NCBI GenBank assembly: GCA_900313005.1
Contig: ONZJ01000002.1
Coordinates: 2,833,303-2,897,302, forward strand
DNA: 64,000 nt
Source: Rhodobacteraceae bacterium EL129
GTDB lineage: Bacteria > Pseudomonadota > Alphaproteobacteria > Rhodobacterales > Rhodobacteraceae
Direction: 5' to 3'
Within the stretch, counting starts at the first letter, position 1. Each line of letters begins with the position of its first letter. This document shows positions 19,262-27,717 of the stretch, in pieces. The position numbers were made by a program, and so were the translations under genes. The notes beneath the pieces are model-generated. The model ran no database searches, was not told the DNA's origin, and worked only from the letters and a program-made list of their open reading frames with translations.

Positions 19262-20248
19262 TCACCACAGTGGTGTGACAGTTGGCACCGGAAAGGGTTT
19301 GCCAAAGCGCACAGCGTTGATCAGGGGCAAGCCAAATGTATCGCAATCCAGACGGAACACATCGCCGTCTTCGATGACTTCACCTTGGGCCGTGCTCATC
19401 ACTGCATTGCCATAATACAGGACGTGAACATCGCCCGGAATGTACCATTGGCTGTGCTTGAAGTAATGCGCTTCAATATTGGCGATGGAATGCAGCATAT
19501 TGGCCTCGCCGGTGCGAAAATCGGCCTGCCAATGCACATTGTTATCCCTGAGTAACGTGATGCGCGCGGGTATGTCATCTGGCAGGTCACCCACCAGCAC
19601 CTCTGGCCCCAGCGATACGTGGCGTTTCTTGGATTGGGCGGTGTGATAGACGTTTGCAAAGAACATCTGCTCGTCTGAAAATTCATTGCCCAGTGTATAT
19701 CCAATCCGAAACGGCGTTTTGTCCGGGCCGATGATGTAAATGCCAGCAAGTTCTGCCTCTTCCCCAGGCCCATCCCCAAAGAATGGGTGTTCCACGGCGG
19801 AACCGGGCGCGACGAGGACATCACCGTTGCCTTTGTAAAACCACTCAGGCTGTGCCCCCCATTCACCCGTCGCGGGCTTGCCCCCACGCAGGCCCCACAT
19901 CAAGGTCTTGAAGTGATCTGGCCATGCACTTTCATCGCCGCCGTGGTCCGGCTCCAGATCGACCCACGACTTATGTGACAATCCTGAACCACCCACGATC
20001 AGATGTGCGGGATCGGGATGATCAATCGGGCACAACACCCGCCCAGCCTCAAGAGCTGCGGCGAGATCGATGACCTGATCGGTGAGATGGTTGCCAATCA
20101 AGGTTGGCAAGGTGCTTTGCGTCTCGATCGCCTCTAGGGCCAGCGCCCGGATACCAGATACACCCGTCAACTTACGGCTGATGCCCTGTTCATCTGTGGC
20201 GCAGACGCATGCCTGTCCGTCGTCTTCCAACACTTGTGACAATCTCAT
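19262..20248 (-). CDS. FAH-superfamily protein, AraD1/GguC-like
   Basis: 328 residues with the start chosen at 20248 (MRLSQVLEDDG), which has an AAAGGAG ribosome-binding site; a longer frame to 20362 would run into the upstream gene. The C-terminal two thirds carry the FAH-type fold, with metal-site-like acidic residues in GPGEEAELAGIYIIG and GYTLGNEFSDEQMF. AraD1 (2-keto-3-deoxyarabonate dehydratase) and GguC proteins share this architecture. It probably dehydrates or hydrolyses a keto acid produced by the pathway. The substrate cannot be told from sequence. Confidence 0.75.
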   Translation of the reverse strand: MRLSQVLEDDGQACVCATDEQGISRKLTGVSGIRALALEAIETQSTLPTLIGNHLTDQVIDLAAALEAGRVLCPIDHPDPAHLIVGGSGLSHKSWVDLEPDHGGDESAWPDHFKTLMWGLRGGKPATGEWGAQPEWFYKGNGDVLVAPGSAVEHPFFGDGPGEEAELAGIYIIGPDKTPFRIGYTLGNEFSDEQMFFANVYHTAQSKKRHVSLGPEVLVGDLPDDIPARITLLRDNNVHWQADFRTGEANMLHSIANIEAHYFKHSQWYIPGDVHVLYYGNAVMSTAQGEVIEDGDVFRLDCDTFGLPLINAVRFGKPFPVPTVTPLW

Positions 20249-20261
20249 AGGTGGTCTCCTT

Positions 20262-21464
20262 TTACTCGGCTTTGACCAATATCGCTTCGACTTCGATCCG
20301 TTGGCCCGGTTGCGACAGCGCATCCAAAGGCAGCCCCACGGACCCCGGACCGGGTTTTTCAAAACAATCGCTTCTGGCTTGAAGGTTCGAATTGAACTCC
20401 TCCACCGTGCTGAGCACGTAATAGGAATTGGTTTTGTTCACATCTTGCAGACAACCACCTAGCGCCAGCATCAGTTCATCGATCTGCGCCATGCTGCGTT
20501 TGGTCTGTGCAATGTGATCACCAGAATCGCCGACCGTGCCATCTGGTTTTACGGTAGACACCCCGCCCGCAATCACCATGTCGCAGCACGCCACAGCATG
20601 ACGCCAAAGGGTAGGCCCCGGTTGTTGTGTCGTATTATCAAGCCCGGCGTACCGTCTTTCCAGCTGTGCGCCGTCTTCGCCACGCATGGCCCAGGCGCTC
20701 AGCGCAATCTGCTTTCCCGCTGGATAGAGCCGCGGCAATGGAATGGCGGTCAGGCTGGGCGCTGCATCTCCAAAGCGCGATTTGAGCAGGGTAAGACAGG
20801 TCTGCCAATCAGCCTTGGCCACCGCACCATCATAAAAGATGTTCAGTCGCAGGACGTCTGCCAGTTCGGCGCCCAGATCATGCAGCACCATTTGCAATTG
20901 ATCCAGCACGACGTTGCATTGGCTGGCTATGTCACCGGGATGTAAAACCGTGCCGCCTGCGTCACGCGCAACCTGCTCGCCCACATAAATCATGTCGCGG
21001 CATTTCACCCCCTGCGCAAGTGGGGCACCGGGAGGGTAAAATCCCTCAGGATCGGATGTAGTTTTGGCATAAGCCTCACCGCTTTGACCGCGCATCGCAT
21101 AGGTGCAGATCTCAACCAGCAATTCGGGCAGAACCAGCCTGTCAAAGGGTACCATTTCAAGCGTCGCACCGCGCAAATCAGGCATCTGATCAAGAATGCT
21201 TTGACGATAGGTATCTTCATCCACATCACCTGTATTCACGTAGGACACCCGTAGATTGGTGATATCTGTCACATCGCAATCAATATCTTTCAGCAACTTG
21301 CGAATATGGTCCAGACTGACAGTGGTTTGCGTGCCCAGATCACCAGGGTGGTCCAAATCCAGCTGAGGGTTCAGTACCACCATGTCATTGGTGTGAATGG
21401 CCATTGTCCACGGGTGGTCAACGTCCAGCTCAAAGTTCTTCGGATTGAAATTTTTACGCGGCAT
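20262..21464 (-). CDS. Three-domain RidA (YjgF/YER057c/UK114) protein
   Basis: 400 residues made of three RidA-like domains in one chain: about 18-125 (NDMVVLNPQLDLD ... ICTYAMRG), 150-262 (RDMIYVGEQVARDAGG ... LSAWAMRG) and 285-398 (CDMVIAGGVSTVKPDG ... IEVEAILVKAE). Ordinary RidA is about 130 residues and acts as a homotrimer that deaminates reactive enamine/imine intermediates. The arginine that binds the substrate carboxylate in E. coli RidA (Arg105) aligns, by my reading, with Glu, Lys and Gly in the three domains, so this is a non-archetypal Rid protein. It sits 13 bases before the FAH-like gene and beside an aminotransferase. Confidence 0.85.
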   Translation of the reverse strand: MPRKNFNPKNFELDVDHPWTMAIHTNDMVVLNPQLDLDHPGDLGTQTTVSLDHIRKLLKDIDCDVTDITNLRVSYVNTGDVDEDTYRQSILDQMPDLRGATLEMVPFDRLVLPELLVEICTYAMRGQSGEAYAKTTSDPEGFYPPGAPLAQGVKCRDMIYVGEQVARDAGGTVLHPGDIASQCNVVLDQLQMVLHDLGAELADVLRLNIFYDGAVAKADWQTCLTLLKSRFGDAAPSLTAIPLPRLYPAGKQIALSAWAMRGEDGAQLERRYAGLDNTTQQPGPTLWRHAVACCDMVIAGGVSTVKPDGTVGDSGDHIAQTKRSMAQIDELMLALGGCLQDVNKTNSYYVLSTVEEFNSNLQARSDCFEKPGPGSVGLPLDALSQPGQRIEVEAILVKAE

Positions 21465-21486
21465 TGGGGCCTCTGGGTTGGTGATG

Positions 21487-22692
21487 TCAGGACGAGGTGT
21501 TTTGCAGCTGACCGTTCAGGTAGTGAAGCGCGCTGGTCACATGTAACTCTACGCCGATCGCCAGCGCTTCTTCGTCAATATCAAAGCTCGGGTGGTGGTG
21601 TGGATAGTCGGTTTTCTTGTCAGGATTGGCGACACCCACAAAATAGAACGTCCCCGGAACTTCCTGCGAGAAACGACAAAAGTCTTCACCGATCATCGTG
21701 ACGTATGGCACGATTTGTTGGTCAGTTCCTGCGATGACATCCGCCGCAGCGCCACGCACAATTGCACTTATGTCCGGATCATTTACCACTGCCGGATCAT
21801 GCGCGACCCACTCCAGCTCATACGCCGCGCGATGTGCGGCGCAGATGTTTGAAACGACCCGCTCAAAACGTTCCAACACGTTGTCGCCCGGTTCGTCATT
21901 GGATTTGAACAGACAGCGCAAGGTTCCTTGCAGTTCAACGGCATCGGGAATGATATTGGCCGCGGAACCTGCATGGATCGACCCAAAGACGATGGCCACC
22001 GCCTTGTGTGGGCTGAGTTCGCGGGTTTGAATGGCCTGAACCTGCTGGATAACGCTTGCCGCTGTCAAGATTGGATCTACGGAATTTTCAGGCACCGCCG
22101 TGTGGCCACCAAGCCCCCGTATCGTCAGCCTGAACACATTTGCCTCGGCCATCACCGGGCCATCATCTGCCGAGATCGTACCCATTGGCAACCCGGTCAT
22201 CAGGTGCGTACCAAGGACGGCATCAACCTTCGGGTTCTGCATGACGCCCTCCTGTACCATCTCATGTGCACAGCCGCCTTCCTCGTTGGGCTGAAAGACG
22301 AACTTGATATCCCCCTTAAGCGTGCCCTTACGCTCGCTCAAAATTTTCGCCGCGATCATCATCATCGAGGTATGGCCGTCATGCCCGCAGGCGTGCATCA
22401 CACCGGGCGTTTTGGATTTGAAATCCAATCCCGTCACTTCCTCAATTGGCAAGGCATCTGTATCGGCGCGCATCATCAGGGTCTTGCCCGGTTGCCCGCC
22501 CTTCAACAGACCAATCACACCCGTGCCGCACATGCGCGATACCTCTAGCCCGAGATCCTGGAGGTAGGTCTCAACGATCCCGGCGGTGCGATGTTCCTCC
22601 ATGCCCAGTTCTGGATGCATATGGAAATCGCGGCGTAATGCGATCAGTTCGTCTTCCAATTCATGCACGCGAGCTTTGATTTCCGTGCTCAT
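21487..22692 (-). CDS. M20-family amidohydrolase (aminoacylase/hippurate hydrolase-like)
   Basis: 401 residues of the M20D group. Metal-binding motifs are MHACGHDGHTSMM (Cys-His-His) and FQPNEEGGCAHEM (Glu-Glu). The MRADTDALPI stretch is the family signature. A dimerisation lid domain covers the middle (VFRLTIRGLGGHTAVPENSV). Enzymes of this group hydrolyse N-acyl amino acids or related amides. Its ATG overlaps the aminotransferase stop by four bases (22689-22692), so the two are probably made together: release of a free amino acid, then transamination. Confidence 0.92.
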   Translation of the reverse strand: MSTEIKARVHELEDELIALRRDFHMHPELGMEEHRTAGIVETYLQDLGLEVSRMCGTGVIGLLKGGQPGKTLMMRADTDALPIEEVTGLDFKSKTPGVMHACGHDGHTSMMMIAAKILSERKGTLKGDIKFVFQPNEEGGCAHEMVQEGVMQNPKVDAVLGTHLMTGLPMGTISADDGPVMAEANVFRLTIRGLGGHTAVPENSVDPILTAASVIQQVQAIQTRELSPHKAVAIVFGSIHAGSAANIIPDAVELQGTLRCLFKSNDEPGDNVLERFERVVSNICAAHRAAYELEWVAHDPAVVNDPDISAIVRGAAADVIAGTDQQIVPYVTMIGEDFCRFSQEVPGTFYFVGVANPDKKTDYPHHHPSFDIDEEALAIGVELHVTSALHYLNGQLQNTSS

Positions 22693-23861
22693 GTGCGCAG
22701 CCCCTCTATGGCCTGTTTTATCCGGGCTATCGCCTCTCGCAGCTCATCATCCTCTATCGCAAAGGACAGGCGCAGATATCCTTCGCCCTGCGCACCAAAG
22801 ATGGGTCCGGGAATAGTGATAACGTGCTGATCCATCAAAATATGCTCGGCCAAGTCCCATGAGGGCAGCCCGATATCTTTGATGTTCGGAAAGGCATAGA
22901 ATGTAGATTCAGGCATCAGGCATGATACGCCTTCGATGGCATTCAACCCTTCATAAACAATATGCCTGCGCCGCTCGTATGCGGCGGTCATATCAGCCAC
23001 ACACGTTTGCGAGCCTGAAATCGCAGACAATGCCGCACGTTGCGAGACGGCTGTGACACCCGACACCAAATGCTCCATCAGTTTTTCCATCTCTGCGATG
23101 ACCGGGGCAGTCCCAACGGCATAGCCCACACGCCAGCCTGTCATGGCGTAGGTCTTGGAGAGCGTGAACGCGGTGATCGTGCGCTCTTTCATTCCGTTTA
23201 ATGCGGCAATGCTGACATGCTCGCGCCCATCAAACATCAAGTCTTCATAAGGTTCGTCCGAAAAGACATAGAGATCATTGGCAATCGCGATGTCAGCAAT
23301 GTCCTGCATTAAAGCGCGGCCAAACACAGCTCCAGTGGGGTTGGAGGGGGAATTAACCACGATCATCCGGGTCTTGTTGGTCAGCGCCGCCTCAAGATCG
23401 CGCGGGTCCAGCCGAAACCCGTTCTTTTCGTGCAGTGGCACCGAAACGGGAACACCGCCAAACAGACGAATTTGCGAAAAGTAGTCATAGCCCGGGTCCA
23501 TCACGATGACTTCGTCGCCGGGCTCAATGAAATTCAGCATGGTGTTAAAAACCACCTGCATGGCTCCGACCGTAACCATAATCTCGGCCTCAGGATCGGC
23601 AGTTATGCCATTCTGAGATTGCAGTTTTCGGGCGATGGCTTGACGCACATCCAGAAACCCTTGGGCAGGTGGATAGCGCGTGTATCCTTCATCCAACGCC
23701 GTTTTCGCCGCATCAACGATATGGGAAGGTGTATCAAAGTCAGGCTGCCCAATGCCAAGGTTAATGACGTTTTCAAACCCGGCCGCCTTGGCGTGCATAT
23801 TGCGGATACCCGACCATTCCACACGGGCGATACGATTTGTCATTCCGAGGGTTCGGGGCAT
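22689..23861 (-). CDS. PLP-dependent class I/II aminotransferase
   Basis: 390 residues, fold type I. The Schiff-base lysine is Lys236 in TLSKTYAMTGWRVGY. Other family motifs are NLGIGQPDFDTP, VVNSPSNPTGAVF and the C-terminal Arg in GYLRLSFAI that binds the substrate carboxylate. It resembles aspartate/aromatic-type aminotransferases but the specificity is not evident. It is the first gene of the operon running down to the GntR regulator; an AT-rich region with a palindrome lies 60-75 bases upstream of its ATG. Confidence 0.92.
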   Translation of the reverse strand: MPRTLGMTNRIARVEWSGIRNMHAKAAGFENVINLGIGQPDFDTPSHIVDAAKTALDEGYTRYPPAQGFLDVRQAIARKLQSQNGITADPEAEIMVTVGAMQVVFNTMLNFIEPGDEVIVMDPGYDYFSQIRLFGGVPVSVPLHEKNGFRLDPRDLEAALTNKTRMIVVNSPSNPTGAVFGRALMQDIADIAIANDLYVFSDEPYEDLMFDGREHVSIAALNGMKERTITAFTLSKTYAMTGWRVGYAVGTAPVIAEMEKLMEHLVSGVTAVSQRAALSAISGSQTCVADMTAAYERRRHIVYEGLNAIEGVSCLMPESTFYAFPNIKDIGLPSWDLAEHILMDQHVITIPGPIFGAQGEGYLRLSFAIEDDELREAIARIKQAIEGLRT

Positions 23862-23922
23862 TTATAGCTTCCCTTATTTTGCGCAACTTCACGGACAGTC
23901 AGGCGATTCAGTCAATTTATAT

Positions 23923-23937
23923 TATATCAGAGATATA
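23923..23937. promoter_or_regulatory. Candidate GntR operator upstream of the aminotransferase operon
   Basis: TATATC-AGA-GATATA is a perfect six-base inverted repeat in an AT-rich patch, 62-76 bases before the operon's first ATG on the minus strand. A TATAAT hexamer read on that strand overlaps it (rc of 23922-23927), so a bound protein would cover a probable -10 box. The link to the GntR-FCD protein at the end of the operon is inference. Confidence 0.45.
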
Positions 23938-24110
23938 TTTAGGTATCATCACAAAATATCACTGCGATTACCGTGTCCATTGTAATTCGTTTTGCCAAAA
24001 ACAAACTAGCAATCGATAGCAGACGGCCGCTTTGATTCATGTGCTGCTATTCGAGACAAGTGCAGCATCGGTCATTTTGGGCTCATAGCTGCCATTGAAC
24101 CCCGCCCCGT

Positions 24111-25058
24111 TTACCGGTGACGCAAAGCAGATGGCGTAGCTCCATAATACCGCTTAACGGCACGGGTCAGGGCAGCAGGGCTTTCATACCCGTTGCGCAG
24201 GGCGATCTCGCCCACGCTGAGCACACTGCCTTCCAGCATCTTGCGGGCCGAAGACAGGCGCAAGTGGCGATACACCGTTCCCGGAGGGGCACCAAGCCGA
24301 CTGCGAAACCGCCGGTCCAGGGTGCGCGGCTGACACGACAGGCTGCGTGACAAGTCTTGCAAGCTCAAGGGTTTCTCTACGTTCTCACGCATCACGGCCA
24401 ATGCACGCCGCACCAAGGGGTCCGTCACCGTGCCGCGTTCATGCCAGCCGTCAACCGGCGGGTCGCCTTGCATGAACAAGGCCTCTACATCGAGCCGTAC
24501 CGCCAACCCGGCATGATCCGAGATCAGCCCTAGCGTCAGATCAAGCGCCGACATTGCACCGGCACAGGTCATCACCCGTCCATCGCGCACCACGCGGGCG
24601 CGTTCGGCCTCGACCTGTAAAAACCGTTCGGTGAACCCGTCCAGCAGGTCCCAGTGCACGGTCGCCCGCTTGCCATCCAACACACCGGCAGAGGCCAGCA
24701 GCCAAGGTGCGGCATCCATGCCCACAATGATCCCCGCTTTGGCCGAGGCTGCTCGTATAGCACGCCGCGTGGCCGGTGTATCGTGGCGATCATGACCATA
24801 GCTGGCCAGAACGAAAAGATAATCACAAGCTTTCAGCCCCGATAGCCCAACCTGGGGGCGCACCTGCATGGCGCTGGAGGACGCGGCTTCGGCCCCATTC
24901 AATGTCAGGATCTGCCACTCGAACACCTGCGCGCCCTTCAGGGTGTTGGTGGCGCGCAATGGCTCCAGGCAATTGGCAAGGCACAGGTTTGAGAACTGAT
25001 CAAAAATCAGCAGTGCGATGCGCACGGGAGTCGATACAGGTTTTGTCCATTCCGGCAT
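24111..25058 (-). CDS. GlxA-family (DJ-1/AraC) regulator, CdhR-like
   Basis: 315 residues. The N-terminal glutamine-amidotransferase-like domain (about 10-185) contains IALLIFDQFSNLCLANCLEP, DYLFVLASYG and RVMTCAGAMSALDLTLGLI, lacking a classical catalytic triad as usual in regulators. The C-terminal AraC helix-turn-helix pair (about 215-312) contains LSLQDLSRSLSCQPRTLDRRF and VGEIALRNGYESPAALTRAVK. In Pseudomonas a protein of this type, CdhR, activates carnitine catabolism in response to carnitine. It diverges from the carnitine operon at 25146, which supports the same role here. Confidence 0.85.
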   Translation of the reverse strand: MPEWTKPVSTPVRIALLIFDQFSNLCLANCLEPLRATNTLKGAQVFEWQILTLNGAEAASSSAMQVRPQVGLSGLKACDYLFVLASYGHDRHDTPATRRAIRAASAKAGIIVGMDAAPWLLASAGVLDGKRATVHWDLLDGFTERFLQVEAERARVVRDGRVMTCAGAMSALDLTLGLISDHAGLAVRLDVEALFMQGDPPVDGWHERGTVTDPLVRRALAVMRENVEKPLSLQDLSRSLSCQPRTLDRRFRSRLGAPPGTVYRHLRLSSARKMLEGSVLSVGEIALRNGYESPAALTRAVKRYYGATPSALRHR

Positions 25059-25145
25059 TGTATTTGTCCATTACCGCATGTTCAGGAATCACACCAGAGG
25101 GCTAAACTTTTTCTCAAAGACATCACCCCGTTTGGAGGAACCCCC

Positions 25146-26060
25146 ATGCCGCTAGAAATGAACCGTGAGGTTTTCATCACTTGTGCCGTTACCGGATCTG
25201 GAGGCACACAGGATCGCAGTCCGCATGTGCCGCGCTCGCCGCAGCAGATCGCCGACAGCGCCATTGCTGCGGCCAAGGCCGGGGCGGCTGTGGTGCATTG
25301 CCATGTGCGCGACCCGGAAACAGGTGTACCCTCGCGGGATCTGGCACTCTACCGCGAACTGACCGACCGAGTCCGTGACGCCGACACCGATGTGGTTCTA
25401 AACCTGACCGCCGGCATGGGCGGCGACATGGTGTTTGGCACATCCGAAGCCCCATTTCCGCTGAACGACGCCGCGACCGATATGATTGGTGCCACCGAAC
25501 GTGTGGCCCATGTGGCCGAATGCCTGCCCGAGATTTGCACGCTGGATTGTGGCACGATGAACTTCGCCGAAGCTGATTACGTTATGACCAACACGCCGGG
25601 CATGCTGACCGCCATGGGCCAGATGATGACAGATCTGGGCGTGAAACCCGAGATTGAGGCCTTTGACACCGGCCACCTTTGGTATGCCAAGCAACTGGTC
25701 AATGACGGCGTGCTGGACAGCCCCGCATTGGTGCAGCTGTGCATGGGGGTACCTTGGGGCGCGCCGGATGATCTCAATACCTTCATGGCGATGGTCAACA
25801 ATGTACCGGATGACTGGACCTTCTCGGCCTTTGGTCTGGGCCGCAGTCAGATGCCATTCGTGGCCGCAAGCGTGCTGGCCGGGGGCAACGTGCGCGTGGG
25901 ACTTGAGGACAACCTGATGCTGGACCGCGGCGTGCTGGCCGAGAACTGGCAATTGGTGGAACGCGCAGGCACAATCATCGAAAACCTCGGCGCGCGGGTG
26001 ATTGGCCCTGATGAGGTGCGCAAAAAACTGGGGCTGACCAAGCGGGCGCCCAAGTCATGA
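25146..26060 (+). CDS. BKACE-family beta-keto acid cleavage enzyme, probably 3-dehydrocarnitine cleavage
   Basis: 304 residues of the DUF849/BKACE family. The metal-binding HxH is His51 and His53 (AVVHCHVRD). Other family stretches are TAGMGGDMVFG, EIEAFDTGHLW, and GNVRVGLEDNLMLDRG. BKACE enzymes transfer an acetyl-CoA-derived CoA onto the fragment left after removing acetoacetate from a beta-keto acid. With 3-dehydrocarnitine the products are acetoacetate and betainyl-CoA. Placement in front of a carnitine dehydrogenase and opposite a CdhR-like regulator makes that substrate the best guess. A GGAGGAA ribosome-binding site precedes the ATG. Confidence 0.88.
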   Translation: MPLEMNREVFITCAVTGSGGTQDRSPHVPRSPQQIADSAIAAAKAGAAVVHCHVRDPETGVPSRDLALYRELTDRVRDADTDVVLNLTAGMGGDMVFGTSEAPFPLNDAATDMIGATERVAHVAECLPEICTLDCGTMNFAEADYVMTNTPGMLTAMGQMMTDLGVKPEIEAFDTGHLWYAKQLVNDGVLDSPALVQLCMGVPWGAPDDLNTFMAMVNNVPDDWTFSAFGLGRSQMPFVAASVLAGGNVRVGLEDNLMLDRGVLAENWQLVERAGTIIENLGARVIGPDEVRKKLGLTKRAPKS

Positions 26061-26407
26061 TCCGTTGGGGGCTTGTATTTGTCATGTTGCCGATGGCGGC
26101 GCTGGCCGAGCCATGGCACGGCATTTGGTCTGCAGATCCTGAGTGGTGCGCCAATGCGGCCCGGATCGGCAGCGTGACCCCTGCCCCCATTGACCTGACG
26201 GATACCGAAATGCGTGGATATGAAAACACCTGCGATATCATCTCTGCTGATGCGCTGTCCGGGTTGAACGCGTGGGAGCTGGGCATGGAATGCCATTCTG
26301 AAGGCGATGTTTATGACGAAAAACGACTGGTGATGGTCGATGACGCCACGCTCTTCATGTGGTTCGGAGCAGAAGAGCCGGTCCGCTTTGACAGGTGCCC
26401 GTCGTGA
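26057..26407 (+). CDS. Small exported protein of unknown function
   Basis: 116 residues with a Sec signal peptide (MIRWGLVFVMLPMAALAEP, cleaved after LA). The mature part of about 98 residues is acidic and has four Cys (EWCANAA, ENTCDII, MECHSEG, RFDRCPS), which could form two disulfides in the periplasm. I do not recognise the family. It overlaps the BKACE stop by four bases (ATGA) and the next gene by four, so it is an integral member of the operon. Confidence 0.75.
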   Translation: MIRWGLVFVMLPMAALAEPWHGIWSADPEWCANAARIGSVTPAPIDLTDTEMRGYENTCDIISADALSGLNAWELGMECHSEGDVYDEKRLVMVDDATLFMWFGAEEPVRFDRCPS

Positions 26408-27168
26408 GCCGCCGGGTCCTGATCACTGGGGGTGGCTCGGGCATTGGTCTTACGCTGGCCCGCCGCTTTGCCAATGAGGGCGACCGCGTGGCACTTTGCG
26501 ATGCAAATGCCGAAGCGATTGCACAGGTCCGCGCCGATCATCCTGAGTTCATCGCCCAACAGGCGGATGTGACGAACGAGGCACAGATGGATGCCTTTCT
26601 GGGCGCTGTCGAGGCCGAATGGGGCGGCATGGACGTCTGTTGCGCCAACGCCGGAACGGGCGGTCCCGCCGGGCGGATCGAAGATTTGGCCTATGACGAT
26701 TGGAAAGCCTGTGTCGGGGTGAACCTCTTTGGTGTGTTCCTGACCTGTCGCTGGGCTGCGCGTCTCATGCGTGCACAACAAAGCGGGCTGATCCTTCTGA
26801 CCTCCTCCACCGCCGGGCTGTTTGGTTATCCTCTGCGATCCCCTTATGCCGCATCGAAATGGGGCATCGTGGGCCTGACCAAAACGCTGGCCGGGGAGCT
26901 TGGCCCCGTGGGTGTGCGGGTCAACGCCATCGCCCCGGGATCGGTTGAGGGTGACCGGATGGAGCGTGTTCTGGCCAATGAAAGCGCCGCCACCGGCACC
27001 CCCGTGGAAGAGCTACGGCAGGCCTACGTCAAAGGTGTGAGCATGAAGGCCTGGGTCAATGCCGATGATCTGGCCGATATGGCGCTGTTTCTCGCCTCGC
27101 CTGCGGCCTCCAAAATCTCGGGGCAGATCATGGCCGTGGATGGCCACACCGAAAGCCTTGTGCCGTGA
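26404..27168 (+). CDS. Short-chain dehydrogenase/reductase (SDR)
   Basis: 254 residues if the GTG at 26404 (GTGA overlap with the preceding stop) is used; a GTG at 26395 would add three residues. The NAD-binding motif is TGGGSGIG, then CCANAG, the catalytic Ser in LLTSSTAGLFG, and the Tyr-Lys pair in SPYAASKWG. It is a classical SDR that uses NAD(P)(H). In this operon it might act on a carnitine-related hydroxy compound, perhaps D-carnitine or another beta-hydroxy betaine, but that is a guess. Confidence 0.88.
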   Translation: MSRRVLITGGGSGIGLTLARRFANEGDRVALCDANAEAIAQVRADHPEFIAQQADVTNEAQMDAFLGAVEAEWGGMDVCCANAGTGGPAGRIEDLAYDDWKACVGVNLFGVFLTCRWAARLMRAQQSGLILLTSSTAGLFGYPLRSPYAASKWGIVGLTKTLAGELGPVGVRVNAIAPGSVEGDRMERVLANESAATGTPVEELRQAYVKGVSMKAWVNADDLADMALFLASPAASKISGQIMAVDGHTESLVP

Positions 27169-27701
27169 TCCTGCGCAGCGCTCTTGCTTGTCTGGCCCCT
27201 ACCTTGTTGGCGGGTTGTCTGGCCGCGCCTGAGCCCAATGATCCCAGTCTGCTGCGCAACCCCACGGTGCCTTTGTCGATCATCAGCCGTGGCGGGGCGG
27301 AGACGATGAATGGCGAATGGCAGGTGCGTGCGTCTTCGCCCGGTTACAGCGACATGTACAGCCTGACCTTCAACACCAAAGCTGCAGCGTTGCATACCGT
27401 CGAGTTTCAGGTCGAAAGCTGCGATAGCTCTGGCAATTGCGAAGCCTTGAGCGATGGGTGGCAAGCGCAGCCCGTGGCGCAGAACCGCTGGAAGTTGACC
27501 TCGGAGACCACGGACACCGAGATGGAACTTTGGGTGATCTGGATCGACGACGGATTCCGCACGGCGGCCGTAGGATCACCCGATAGTGACATGGCCTTCA
27601 TTCTGGACCGCAAACCCTCTGGCGGCGCGGATCGCATCATGGCGGCCTCTGAGGTGCTGGACTTCAACGGATACAACATGAGCGCCTTTGTGACGCGCTA
27701 A
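27165..27701 (+). CDS. Small putative lipoprotein of unknown function
   Basis: 178 residues beginning at a GTG that overlaps the SDR stop. The N-terminus ILRSALACLAPTLLAGCLA has a lipobox (LLAGC), so the protein should be lipid-anchored. The mature part shows a beta-rich pattern (GEWQVRASSPGYSDMYSLTF, MAFILDRKPSGGADRIMAAS), reminiscent of lipocalin-like small proteins, with one Cys pair (ESCDSSGNCEA). The family is not recognised. It is the second exported protein embedded in the carnitine operon. Confidence 0.72.
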   Translation: MILRSALACLAPTLLAGCLAAPEPNDPSLLRNPTVPLSIISRGGAETMNGEWQVRASSPGYSDMYSLTFNTKAAALHTVEFQVESCDSSGNCEALSDGWQAQPVAQNRWKLTSETTDTEMELWVIWIDDGFRTAAVGSPDSDMAFILDRKPSGGADRIMAASEVLDFNGYNMSAFVTR

Positions 27702-27717
27702 CTGGAGACTTAAGACG

